Positions 52,272-60,052 of a stretch of 64,000 bases of DNA are shown one piece after another. Position 1 is the stretch's first letter. Each line of letters starts with the position of its first letter. The stretch comes from Sporosarcina psychrophila. Its GTDB lineage: Bacteria > Bacillota > Bacilli > Bacillales_A > Planococcaceae. The position numbers and the translations under genes are program-made. The stretch spans positions 4,401,001 through 4,465,000 of the forward strand of contig NZ_CP014616.1 of NCBI RefSeq assembly GCF_001590685.1, given 5' to 3'. Under the pieces are notes generated by a model, which did no database searches, had not been told where the DNA came from, and saw only the letters and a program-made list of their open reading frames with translations.

Positions 52272-52625
52272 TTATCCACACCAAGCACTCATACCGCCTG
52301 TAACGTTAGAAACATCCTTGAAACTGGCTTTCTTCAAGATTTTCGCTGCTTGTCCACTCCGCATGCCACTTTGACAAATAACGACGATTTCTTTCGATTT
52401 GTCTAGGCTAGCCAACTGCGATTTCAATGTATTCAACGGGATATTTTTAAATTCTTTAATATGCCGTCCTTTATATTCCCCCGGTGTCCGTACATCAATG
52501 AACTGCACCGATTTATTTTTCAGCATCCCCATTAAGTCCTCCGTCGAAACGGAACGTACACCTTTAGCGGGCATCATTCGCCAGACAAAAAATCCAACGA
52601 TTAGTAAAATAAAAAGCCATTCCAT
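52272..52625 (-). CDS. Membrane-anchored rhodanese
   Basis: 117 residues. One N-terminal helix (about 2-18) anchors the protein; the rest is a rhodanese domain with FIDVRTPGEYKGRHI, active loop CQSGMRSGQA and GGMSAWCG. It would bind sulfane sulfur at the inner membrane face. ATG at 52625 follows TAGGAGG. An operator-like palindrome of the CstR type lies upstream, linking it to the cluster 11 kb away. Confidence 0.92.
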   Translation of the reverse strand: MEWLFILLIVGFFVWRMMPAKGVRSVSTEDLMGMLKNKSVQFIDVRTPGEYKGRHIKEFKNIPLNTLKSQLASLDKSKEIVVICQSGMRSGQAAKILKKASFKDVSNVTGGMSAWCG

Positions 52626-52666
52626 ACGATTTTCCTCCTAGTCTTCCTATAACTTCAATTCCAAAT

Positions 52667-52682
52667 ATACTACCAGGGGTAT
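52667..52682 (-). promoter_or_regulatory. CstR-like operator at the lone rhodanese
   Basis: Read on the minus strand: ATACC-CCTGGT-AGTAT, aligned to the cstR palindrome. It sits in the spacer of a promoter (TTGCCT, 18 bp, TATATT), so bound repressor would block it. Confidence 0.6.
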
Positions 52683-52710
52683 TAATAAGGCAATAAATCC
52701 GCTTCGTCTA

Positions 52711-52768
52711 CCCCTTGTAAGGCGACTTCGCTCAATTAATATAGGTATTCATTTGTTCAACTTATATA
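52711..52768. repeat. Second copy of the MITE-like element right half
   Basis: About 50 of 58 positions match 9865-9922, in the same orientation. The left inverted repeat is only weakly visible near 52647-52670. Confidence 0.7.
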
Positions 52769-52775
52769 AAACACA

Positions 52776-52806
52776 AAAACAGCGCCCCCTGTAAAGGACG
52801 CTGCTT
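52776..52806 (-). terminator. Terminator of the CoA-transferase gene
   Basis: On the minus strand GCAGCGTCC pairs with GGGCGCTGT (wobbles), followed by TTTTTG. Confidence 0.75.
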
Positions 52807-52811
52807 CATTA

Positions 52812-54083
52812 TTAATAAAGTATGCCGTTTTTCTTCGCCTCAAACACTAACTCTTCTCGGAACGCCGGGTGGGCAATGTCGATAAGCGCTTTTGCACGTT
52901 CAGATAACGATTTGCCATACAGACTAGCGATGCCGTATTCCGTGACGATGTTATCGACGTCATTTTTCGACGTCGTTACGACAGAACCTGGCGACAATTG
53001 CAGTTTAATGCGCGAAATGGTGTCGTTTTTCACTGTTGAATGCATGCAGATGAACCCTTTACCATGCTTTGCAAAACGTGCTCCGCGTGCAAAATCTGCT
53101 TGTCCACCGGTTGATGAATAATAGCGTCCTCCAATTGTTTCAGAAGCACATTGTCCATAAAGGTCAACTTCCGTCGTCGCATTGATGGATACAATTCTTT
53201 CTTCTTTCGCAATCTCACGTGGATCATTCACCATACTCACAGGTAAAAATTCAACCGCAGGGTTTTCATGGAGGAAATCGTACAAACGCTGTGATCCGAA
53301 TGCAAATGTCGCGACAATCTTCCCTTTATGTGTGAATTTCTGTGTCCCATCGATAGCTCCTGCTTGCACAAGGTCAACGATTCCGTCTGTCAGCATTTCA
53401 GTGTGGATACCAAGATGACGGTGGTCTTTCAACATGCTCATAACCGCATTCGGAATGGCTCCAATACCAATTTGGAGTGAATCCCCATTTTCAATAACAT
53501 TCGTTACAAATTCAGCAATTTTAAGATCTTTCTCACCAATTAATGGAGAGCTTTCTTCTGATAAAGGCGCATCATTTTCAATGTATCCCGCAACTTGGCT
53601 AATATGAATTTGGTTTTCACCGTATGTACGTGGCATATGCTTATTCACTTCCAAGACAAACGGAACATGACCAATGAATTCGGAAATATAGTCTGCCTGT
53701 GTGCCCAATGAAAAATAACCGTGTTCATCCATTGGAGAAGCAACTGTGATTATCATCGACATGTTCGTAACTTTTTTCAACATGCGCGGGACTTCATGGA
53801 AAACGTTGGGAACTAATTCTATTTTGCCCTCTTGATAAGCCTTCCGTGTTGCACCACTTAAGAAGTAGGAGACATGTGAAAGATGACCTTTCATTTTACC
53901 TATTATATAATCCCGCTCCCGAAGAGCCAGCATTTGATGAATCTTAACGTTCTGTAATTCCGAATGGTTCTCTTCCAATATATCAAGTAGACGATGAGGT
54001 TCCCCATTGGCAATCGGGATAATAATATCAGCCTCTACGTCAATCAAATCAATAAACTGTTCTGCACTCAATCGTTTTTCCAC
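52812..54083 (-). CDS. Acetyl-CoA hydrolase/CoA-transferase family protein
   Basis: 423 residues, two CoA-transferase-I-like domains (ACH1/4-hydroxybutyrate CoA-transferase family). Likely catalytic region includes LGIHTEMLTDG, with the CoA-binding GGRYYSSTGGQADFARGA. It moves CoA between acetyl-CoA and a carboxylate such as butyrate, propionate or 4-hydroxybutyrate. GTG at 54083, with AGGAG 12 nt upstream. Monocistronic. The acceptor cannot be told. Confidence 0.9.
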   Translation of the reverse strand: MEKRLSAEQFIDLIDVEADIIIPIANGEPHRLLDILEENHSELQNVKIHQMLALRERDYIIGKMKGHLSHVSYFLSGATRKAYQEGKIELVPNVFHEVPRMLKKVTNMSMIITVASPMDEHGYFSLGTQADYISEFIGHVPFVLEVNKHMPRTYGENQIHISQVAGYIENDAPLSEESSPLIGEKDLKIAEFVTNVIENGDSLQIGIGAIPNAVMSMLKDHRHLGIHTEMLTDGIVDLVQAGAIDGTQKFTHKGKIVATFAFGSQRLYDFLHENPAVEFLPVSMVNDPREIAKEERIVSINATTEVDLYGQCASETIGGRYYSSTGGQADFARGARFAKHGKGFICMHSTVKNDTISRIKLQLSPGSVVTTSKNDVDNIVTEYGIASLYGKSLSERAKALIDIAHPAFREELVFEAKKNGILY

Positions 54084-54152
54084 GTCGTTTTTTCACTCCT
54101 ATAAAAGTCCGCCTATTCAATTAGTATACAGCAGACTGAGCGCTTGCTCAAC

Positions 54153-54182
54153 TTGATGATTGACTAGTAAGAACGCTATAAT
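54153..54182 (+). promoter_or_regulatory. Promoter giving a leaderless FhuF-like mRNA
   Basis: TTGATG (54153-54158), 18-bp spacer, TATAAT (54177-54182), then six bases and the ATG at 54189. No ribosome site is possible in the leader. Confidence 0.65.
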
Positions 54183-54188
54183 CGATCT

Positions 54189-54899
54189 ATGACAAACTTA
54201 ACCACGGACCAGCTCAGACAACTGAATATGTACAGCATTTATGTAGATTCGTCCGAACGGAATTTATTCACATTGAAAATGCTACTCGATAGTCAAAAAA
54301 CGGAAGATATACTAAATGTCGTCCAAGCAGTGAGCGGAAGCCCCAACCGAACTGTAGCAGCATCGTATTTCATGCGCCGTTTCGGTATGTTTACCGCGAT
54401 GCAATTTTATAACCTGGCGGCATACGATGAAGTATGGGATGGAAACAATGAACAACTTCATTTTGGTGCAAAAGAAGAATACGGAAAACTGGCTGTTAGT
54501 ACGTTTGCATCCGCGAAGGATTGGCGATATGTAGAAGACGCGGAACGGCGAGATGTCATTAAGCGGATTCTGCAGGATGAATGCGGAGCTGTCATCCGAC
54601 AAATCCGCACCGTCACATCTATTTCTCCATTGACGTTATGGGAAAATATCTTTGGTTTTCTCCTTTGGCAGTACCATGTTCTTTTGGCAAACCCAGGCAC
54701 CTCCGTAGAAGCACGCGCGGACCTCAACATATTGAAAGACGACACGCTTTGGGAAGGAATCGCACCTCGTTCTTTATTTGCCACCTACTTAAAAGGATGC
54801 GAGCCGTCCGCACTTTTGAATACAGAAGTCCGTACCACATGTTGTTTCTCAAAGGATGTACCCGGTCTCATGCAGTGTGGATTTTGTCCATTGAAATAA
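54189..54899 (+). CDS. FhuF-like 2Fe-2S protein (siderophore-iron reductase type)
   Basis: 236 residues. The C-terminus has the unusual cysteine pattern CC-x10-C-x2-C (TTCCFSKDVPGL, then QCGFC), which binds a 2Fe-2S cluster in FhuF-family ferric-siderophore reductases. The rest has no clear domain. The ATG at 54189 is used because no other start with a ribosome site is near; the -10 box ends 6 nt earlier. No Fur box was recognised. No siderophore transporter lies in the window. Confidence 0.8.
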   Translation: MTNLTTDQLRQLNMYSIYVDSSERNLFTLKMLLDSQKTEDILNVVQAVSGSPNRTVAASYFMRRFGMFTAMQFYNLAAYDEVWDGNNEQLHFGAKEEYGKLAVSTFASAKDWRYVEDAERRDVIKRILQDECGAVIRQIRTVTSISPLTLWENIFGFLLWQYHVLLANPGTSVEARADLNILKDDTLWEGIAPRSLFATYLKGCEPSALLNTEVRTTCCFSKDVPGLMQCGFCPLK

Positions 54900-54909
54900 C
54901 ATGATTCAG

Positions 54910-55188
54910 TTACTTTTTGCGATAGCTATTGTACCAGATCTTCATCGAATAAATAGTTCCACTGACCGCTCCACCATAGAAAAAACCCATGAAGATACCC
55001 GCGGGTAAGTTACCTGGATGACTGATGAAAATAGACAAGATAAGTCCAATAATTGTTGCCGCGGTTGAAAACCAACTTTCAGGGAGTTTAAATAAAAGTT
55101 TCAACAAGAATATTCCTAGAAGAATAGCGGGTATTGCCCAAAAAGCATCCCAGACGTTTGTATGGATAATCGGGAACTCATTCCACAT
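54910..55188 (-). CDS. Small membrane protein of unknown function
   Basis: 92 residues, two or three hydrophobic helices, ending in a basic tail (KIWYNSYRKK). ATG at 55188 follows AAAAAGGA. No family recognised. Convergent with the FhuF-like gene and divergent from the CHY zinc-finger gene. Confidence 0.7.
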   Translation of the reverse strand: MWNEFPIIHTNVWDAFWAIPAILLGIFLLKLLFKLPESWFSTAATIIGLILSIFISHPGNLPAGIFMGFFYGGAVSGTIYSMKIWYNSYRKK

Positions 55189-55271
55189 GAAATCAATCCT
55201 TTTTCACATTAGCCTTCCCACAACACTTATAATTCAATACACTTTTTGAAGATGAAGGGCAGGAATTGAAC

Positions 55272-55601
55272 ATGCAAATCAAAGGCCATACAGTTCGAGG
55301 AAAAGTTCTTGATGAAGAAACTCGGTGTGCACATTATCATTCCGAAATCGACCGGATTGCGATAAAGTTTTATTGTTGTGGCACCTACTATCCCTGCTAT
55401 GAATGTCATGAAGAAGACGGTTGTGGCAATCCTGACGTTTGGCCAACTGAGATGTTTGGTGAAAAAGCAGTTCTTTGTGGAGCATGTGGTTATGAACTAA
55501 CTGTTTCGGAGTATTTGACCTGTGGATCGAAGTGCCTTACTTGTTCAGCACTGTTTAATCCCGGATGTAGTTTACATAAAAATCTTTATTTCCAAACTTA
55601 A
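55272..55601 (+). CDS. CHY zinc-finger protein
   Basis: 109 residues with many Cys/His ligands: TRCAHYHSEID, YCCGTYYPCYECHE, VLCGACGYEL, CGSKCLTCSALFNPGC. This is the CHY-type zinc finger (Hot13-like in eukaryotes; small stand-alone form in Firmicutes). Role in bacteria unknown, possibly redox or metal handling. ATG at 55272 follows GGGCAGGA; a TTG two codons earlier is possible. Confidence 0.88.
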   Translation: MQIKGHTVRGKVLDEETRCAHYHSEIDRIAIKFYCCGTYYPCYECHEEDGCGNPDVWPTEMFGEKAVLCGACGYELTVSEYLTCGSKCLTCSALFNPGCSLHKNLYFQT

Positions 55602-55607
55602 AACAGG

Positions 55608-55640
55608 AAAAAAGCAGCATTTGCAACATGCTGCTTTTGT
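55608..55640. terminator. Bidirectional terminator
   Basis: AAAGCAGCAT and ATGCTGCTTT arms, T-runs on both strands; it serves the CHY gene and the convergent DUF4349 gene. Confidence 0.88.
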
Positions 55641-55653
55641 TATATTTGATAAC

Positions 55654-56532
55654 CTATTTAGGTTTTTTCATTCTATTAACGCCAAAATAAATCCCTATAC
55701 CTACGAGTAGTAGAAGTAGAAGTACTGGTAAGTTTCCGATGAAAAAGACAATCAGGCCCGAACCCGTCGCAAAGATAAAATTTGTACTTGTAGCAAGTTG
55801 TTTTTTAGTTTTATCCCACGTGTCTAAATTTTTACTGTCTAGTCCTGGAACAATAACACTATTTTCATACATTGTTATTTCAATAGTAGAAAATGACGTC
55901 TGATTTTCTAGATACTTCATCTTTCCTACAATTAATTCGATTTCCTCTTGGACTTTGGATAAATCAGACGATATTTTCAATAAATCCTCTGTTTTTTCTG
56001 CCTTCCCCATAAACTCGAGCAGCCTTTCCTCTACTGTTCGTTTTGATTTCACCCTGGACTCTAGATCAATATATTGTTCGGTTACATCTTCCCCGGTCAC
56101 ATTACGATTCAAAACTTCAGCCGCTTCCCCTTCGGCATCCGTTAAAAACTTTTGAAAGTGCTGCTCTGGGATTCGAACAGTGAGCCGAGCACTTATACTT
56201 TCCTCGCTTTCCCGATGCACATTCGATTCAACGATATAACCTCCATAGTCACTCACCTTTTTCTCTATTATAAGCTGAGTATTTTCAAGTTTTTTCACAT
56301 TGAGCTGTAATTCCGCCCTGTGGATGATTTTCCTATTCGTTGGGATCACTTTAGATTGTTCGTTGGCTAACTCTTCTGTTTCAGCTTTATTCTCTTGCTC
56401 TGTAGTTGCCGTATCTTGCGATGTTGATGAGCTCTCCATCTGAATGTCTTTCTTTGATTCGCTTGAACTGCAGGACGCCATAAATACAAGTAAGCCTGAT
56501 AATAGTAGAGCCAAAAACACATTTCGCTTCAT
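55654..56532 (-). CDS. DUF4349 lipoprotein
   Basis: 292 residues. Lipobox FMASC at the N-terminus, a Ser/Thr/Glu-rich linker (about 22-62), the DUF4349 domain with coiled-coil (about 68-245), and a C-terminal helix (about 258-285) ending in a basic tail. So it is tethered at both ends. DUF4349 function is unknown; it is thought to act in the envelope. ATG at 56532 follows AGGGGGG. Confidence 0.9.
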   Translation of the reverse strand: MKRNVFLALLLSGLLVFMASCSSSESKKDIQMESSSTSQDTATTEQENKAETEELANEQSKVIPTNRKIIHRAELQLNVKKLENTQLIIEKKVSDYGGYIVESNVHRESEESISARLTVRIPEQHFQKFLTDAEGEAAEVLNRNVTGEDVTEQYIDLESRVKSKRTVEERLLEFMGKAEKTEDLLKISSDLSKVQEEIELIVGKMKYLENQTSFSTIEITMYENSVIVPGLDSKNLDTWDKTKKQLATSTNFIFATGSGLIVFFIGNLPVLLLLLLVGIGIYFGVNRMKKPK

Positions 56533-56608
56533 AGAATCCCCCCTATCTATTTAATCAATGAGACGGTGTAATCCAAAAAAGGTTACATCTTCCAATTAAA
56601 CGGTATGA

Positions 56609-56639
56609 AAAAACGCTAGATTTTATCTAGCGTTTTTTT
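56609..56639. terminator. Terminator of the AI-2E family gene
   Basis: AAAACGCTAGA and TCTAGCGTTTT arms with T-runs on both strands. Confidence 0.9.
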
Positions 56640-56656
56640 AGTCTTCTATTTCTTTT

Positions 56657-57736
56657 TTAAACAGTCTTCGTCGCAGCGCTTTTGATTTCCTTCCGCCTTG
56701 CATAAATATTCTTAACGATGGCTTTACCAACTGCATACGCCGGAACAGCAACGATAATACCGAGAAAACCTGCAATATTACCTGCTGCCAATATAACAGT
56801 AATGACTGTAAGTGGATGAATATCCAGTGATTTACCCATTACATTTGGTGTAATAAGATTACTTTCAACTTGCTGGGCGATCACCATTACGACTGCAGCT
56901 AAAATACCAATCTTCGGATCCTGTATAAAACCGATGATGATTGCAGGAACAGCTGAAATCCATGGGCCAATGAAAGGAATGAGGTTCATGAACAATCCAA
57001 AAATGGCTAATAACAGTGCATACTCCAGTCCAATAATCATATAACCTGCAAACAACAGAATTGCTAATAGAAAACTGATTAACAACTGCCCTTGGATATA
57101 AGAACGGAGTACAGTATCGATATCATGTAAGGTCTTTTTGATCCATTCCCGACGTTTTCCCGAAAAGAAATTGTATATGAACGGAGCAAACTTTTCATGA
57201 TCTTTCAGGATGAAAATGAAGAAAAACGGGACTAATATAAGCAGGAACATTGCTTGAAAGAAGGATTGTAAAAATTGAACAACCCATTTCCCAAAATTAA
57301 CCGCTATGGATTGAAGTGATTCAACCGCACTATCAATTGAATCTTCAAGTTTTGGTGGTAAATCACTTTTTTGTTGAAGTAATGTGTATGTCAAGTCATT
57401 TATTTCTTGGGCGATAGTAGGCGTATTTTCGACTAATTTATTAATTTGATTCGTTACTGGAGGAGCAATAATTGCTACGAATATCCAAACGACTGCTACG
57501 AGAATCGCTATAACCGAAAGAATGCTTCCCCACCTTGGTACTTTACGTTTTTCCAGAAAACGTTGAACCGGTTCCGTAATATAATATAGAACTCCGCCAA
57601 GTAATAATGGTATGAATATTGCCTTTGCTATGATTACTAAAGGCGAAAAAATCCCTTGAATCTCTATAAAGTATTTAATAATTAGCATAGCAAGCAGTAT
57701 TCCAACACCTACTTGAAACCATAACTTTTTCGTCAC
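56657..57736 (-). CDS. AI-2E family (YdbI/PerM-like) transporter
   Basis: 359 residues, about eight helices. The family core is present: PFIGPWISAVPAIIIGFIQDP, ITPNVMGKSLDIHPLTVI and GIIVAVPAYAVGKAI. Members include AI-2 exporter TqsA and Na+/H+ antiporters; the function here is open. GTG at 57736 has AAGGAA 9 nt upstream; the GTG at 57745 overlaps the ribosome site. Confidence 0.92.
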   Translation of the reverse strand: MTKKLWFQVGVGILLAMLIIKYFIEIQGIFSPLVIIAKAIFIPLLLGGVLYYITEPVQRFLEKRKVPRWGSILSVIAILVAVVWIFVAIIAPPVTNQINKLVENTPTIAQEINDLTYTLLQQKSDLPPKLEDSIDSAVESLQSIAVNFGKWVVQFLQSFFQAMFLLILVPFFFIFILKDHEKFAPFIYNFFSGKRREWIKKTLHDIDTVLRSYIQGQLLISFLLAILLFAGYMIIGLEYALLLAIFGLFMNLIPFIGPWISAVPAIIIGFIQDPKIGILAAVVMVIAQQVESNLITPNVMGKSLDIHPLTVITVILAAGNIAGFLGIIVAVPAYAVGKAIVKNIYARRKEIKSAATKTV

Positions 57737-57948
57737 ATATCCCACTTCCTTTTCAATTATGTATTGTTATTTTAAGTATACGTTGTTATACGCTTGGCGT
57801 CGAAGAAAGTTTCAACTTTTCCTTACGAAATGATAAACATATGGTCCTTCAAAAAAGGTCCAAGCTTTTAAACCAGTACCGCCACTTATACTTCCATACT
57901 ACAATTTGGATACTATCTGTTTCACCTATCCCCAAAGACCCACAAGTG

Positions 57949-57976
57949 AAAAAAGACTGCCCAATTCGGACAGCCC
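57949..57976 (-). terminator. Terminator of catE
   Basis: On the minus strand CTGTCC-GAATT-GGGCAG, then TCTTTTTTC. Upstream a smaller hairpin GGTGAT/ATCACC lies next to the stop codon. Confidence 0.8.
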
Positions 57977-58001
57977 ATTTACACACTGGTGATAGAAAAA
58001 A

Positions 58002-58847
58002 TCACCCAACTCTAAGATTAATTTGAATACCGGAAGGATCTACCGTTACAAATCCACTACCATTCAATTCCACTTTTCCATCTAATGCTTCCACTTTCGT
58101 AATCGCTTCTTTCAATGTAGCCTCATTCGGATAAATAAGCGTGTACGATTGAAGTCCAACATTTCCCACAGTTGGACGTGATACCCCTTCGCCATTCCAT
58201 GTATTCAAGCCAATATGATGATGATACTTCCCGTTAGACATGAATAATGCTTGCGGATAGTCCGTAACGACTTCGAAGCCGAGTGCATTGTAGAATATTT
58301 CCGATTCAGGCAAATTGGCTACATGTAAATGTACATGGCCCATAACCGTTCCGACAGGAAGTCCATCCCACGTCTGCTCCCCACTTTCTGCAATAATACT
58401 TTCTCCGTCAAGCGCATCTGTACTCATTGCAACTTTTCCATTGTCCCAACTCCAAACAGCAGGATCACGATCTATATAAATTTCAATTCCGTTGCCATCC
58501 GGATCTGACAAATAGAGCGCCTCGCTCACAAGGTGATCCGCAGCCCCAATTCGTACATTCTGTTGGATGAAATGTTTAATAATTGCCCCTAAATCGGCTC
58601 TCTTCGGCAACAATAATGCAAAATGATACAATCCAGATTTATGCGCCTCTTTCGGCATAACATTTTCCGGTTGTTCAATAATCAGTAAAGGCGTCTTGCC
58701 ATCTGCTGTCAGGACAACTTTAGCCGCGGCTTCTTCAAGTACTTTAAATCCAATTACCTCTTTATAAAATTGGACAGCTCTATTTATGTCCAAAACGTTG
58801 AGATGTACTTCCCCTGTATACGTATGCGGTGCTGTATGAAAATTCAT
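58002..58847 (-). CDS. catE: Catechol-2,3-dioxygenase (VOC family)
   Basis: 281 residues, two VOC repeats like B. subtilis CatE. The iron ligands are expected in GHVHLHVANL and in the YHHHIGLNTW segment of the second repeat, with a late acidic residue. It opens catechol rings and protects against quinone stress. ATG at 58847. The divergent HxlR gene and the shared palindrome fit the catDE-CatR arrangement, although no catD-like gene is present here. Confidence 0.9.
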   Translation of the reverse strand: MNFHTAPHTYTGEVHLNVLDINRAVQFYKEVIGFKVLEEAAAKVVLTADGKTPLLIIEQPENVMPKEAHKSGLYHFALLLPKRADLGAIIKHFIQQNVRIGAADHLVSEALYLSDPDGNGIEIYIDRDPAVWSWDNGKVAMSTDALDGESIIAESGEQTWDGLPVGTVMGHVHLHVANLPESEIFYNALGFEVVTDYPQALFMSNGKYHHHIGLNTWNGEGVSRPTVGNVGLQSYTLIYPNEATLKEAITKVEALDGKVELNGSGFVTVDPSGIQINLRVG

Positions 58848-58874
58848 TTTTATTCCCCCTTATCGATAACAGTA

Positions 58875-58899
58875 AGTTAATTACTTTAGGTAACTAACT
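58875..58899. promoter_or_regulatory. HxlR-type operator between catE and catR-like genes
   Basis: AGTTAATTAC-TTTAG-GTAACTAACT, 9 of 10 arm positions paired, with the same TTAC-N5-GTAA core as the two operators at 22163 and 22190. Confidence 0.75.
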
Positions 58900-58958
58900 T
58901 TATATGTTATAATGACAGTTGTCAACACATTATGTTCGGCGAAAGGAGCTTCAATGAT

Positions 58959-59297
58959 ATGAATGAATTTGAACTTTGCCCGCGTTTCGAGAAGGCCGTA
59001 TCTATTCTAAGCCAACGCTGGACCGCCCTTATTTTGTATCAATTAATGGCAGGACCACAGCGCTTTTGCACAATGACTGACAAACTTGGTGTCAGTGGAA
59101 AAACACTTTCAGAACGTTTAAAAGATCTTGATCAGCAAGGCTTTGTCATCCGCCACGTTTACCCTGAAACACCTGTGCGAATTGAGTATTCATTAACTGA
59201 AAAAGGAATGTCTCTTACGCCTATTATGAAAGAAATTGAGAATTGGTCACAGAAGTGGATTGAGCGTGAAGCAGTTTCTCCTAATGAAAAAGCATAA
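58959..59297 (+). CDS. catR: HxlR-family quinone-sensing regulator (CatR-like)
   Basis: 112 residues. ELCPRFEKAVSILSQRWTALIL and GVSGKTLSERLKDL, wing RIEYSLTEKG. A single N-terminal Cys7 stands where the sensing cysteine of CatR/YodB lies. ATG at 58959 follows AAAGGAG at about 10 nt; a longer frame from 58932 is rejected. Divergent from catE across the shared operator. Confidence 0.9.
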   Translation: MNEFELCPRFEKAVSILSQRWTALILYQLMAGPQRFCTMTDKLGVSGKTLSERLKDLDQQGFVIRHVYPETPVRIEYSLTEKGMSLTPIMKEIENWSQKWIEREAVSPNEKA

Positions 59298-59431
59298 GAA
59301 TTCACATGTTTTTCACACTCATCCGACTATCGTATTCCTAAACCCCTCGATTATAGAAAGAGTAGTTTCAACTAAATGAAAATGTATACTCTATAAATAG
59401 ATGTTCTATTGTACTAGAAGGAGTGGGAGTT

Positions 59432-60025
59432 ATGAGGACGCTGCTAATCGACAACTACGATTCATATACATTCAATCTTTATCAACTCATTGCCTCTATA
59501 AACGAAGAACTACCCATAGTAGTTCGGAATGATCAATATTCATGGAACGAATTACAATCCATTTCGTTTGATAATGTGATTATTTCTCCAGGACCAGGAA
59601 CACCAACGAAAGAAAAAGATTTTGGTGTTTGTCGAGATGTTTTACGCCTATCAGAAGTGCCAATTTTAGGGGTCTGCTTAGGTCATCAGGGATTCGCCCA
59701 TACTTTTGGCGCAAAAGTTGTGAAAGCACCTACGCCAATGCATGGAAGAATAAGTAAAGTCTTTCATAACGATTCTGAGTTATTTAAGGGAGTACCCCAA
59801 GAATTCGAAGTAGTTCGCTATCATTCACTTATTGTCGAGGATGATTTACCTACTTGTTTACAAAAAACAGCATGGACTGCTGATGGAATTATAATGGGCT
59901 TGCAGCATACTGAAAAACCAATATGCGGTGTACAGTTCCACCCTGAATCCATTTGCACTGAGTTCGGACATCAAATACTAGAAAATTTTTCGTTAATGAA
60001 TAAAAAAACTACTATTTATGGATAA
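59432..60025 (+). CDS. pabA: Aminodeoxychorismate synthase glutamine amidotransferase
   Basis: 197 residues. Class I amidotransferase that supplies ammonia from glutamine. Nucleophile Cys82 in GVCLGHQG, and His/Glu in QFHPES. NYDSYTFNLYQL and SPGPGTPTKEKDFGVCRDVL look closer to the N-terminal halves of fused ADC synthases than to Bacillus PabA/TrpG. ATG at 59432 follows AAGGAG. Followed 27 bp later by the chorismate-binding partner. Confidence 0.9.
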   Translation: MRTLLIDNYDSYTFNLYQLIASINEELPIVVRNDQYSWNELQSISFDNVIISPGPGTPTKEKDFGVCRDVLRLSEVPILGVCLGHQGFAHTFGAKVVKAPTPMHGRISKVFHNDSELFKGVPQEFEVVRYHSLIVEDDLPTCLQKTAWTADGIIMGLQHTEKPICGVQFHPESICTEFGHQILENFSLMNKKTTIYG

Positions 60026-60052
60026 ATAAGTATTTCCAAGGAGGTGTTCTTG

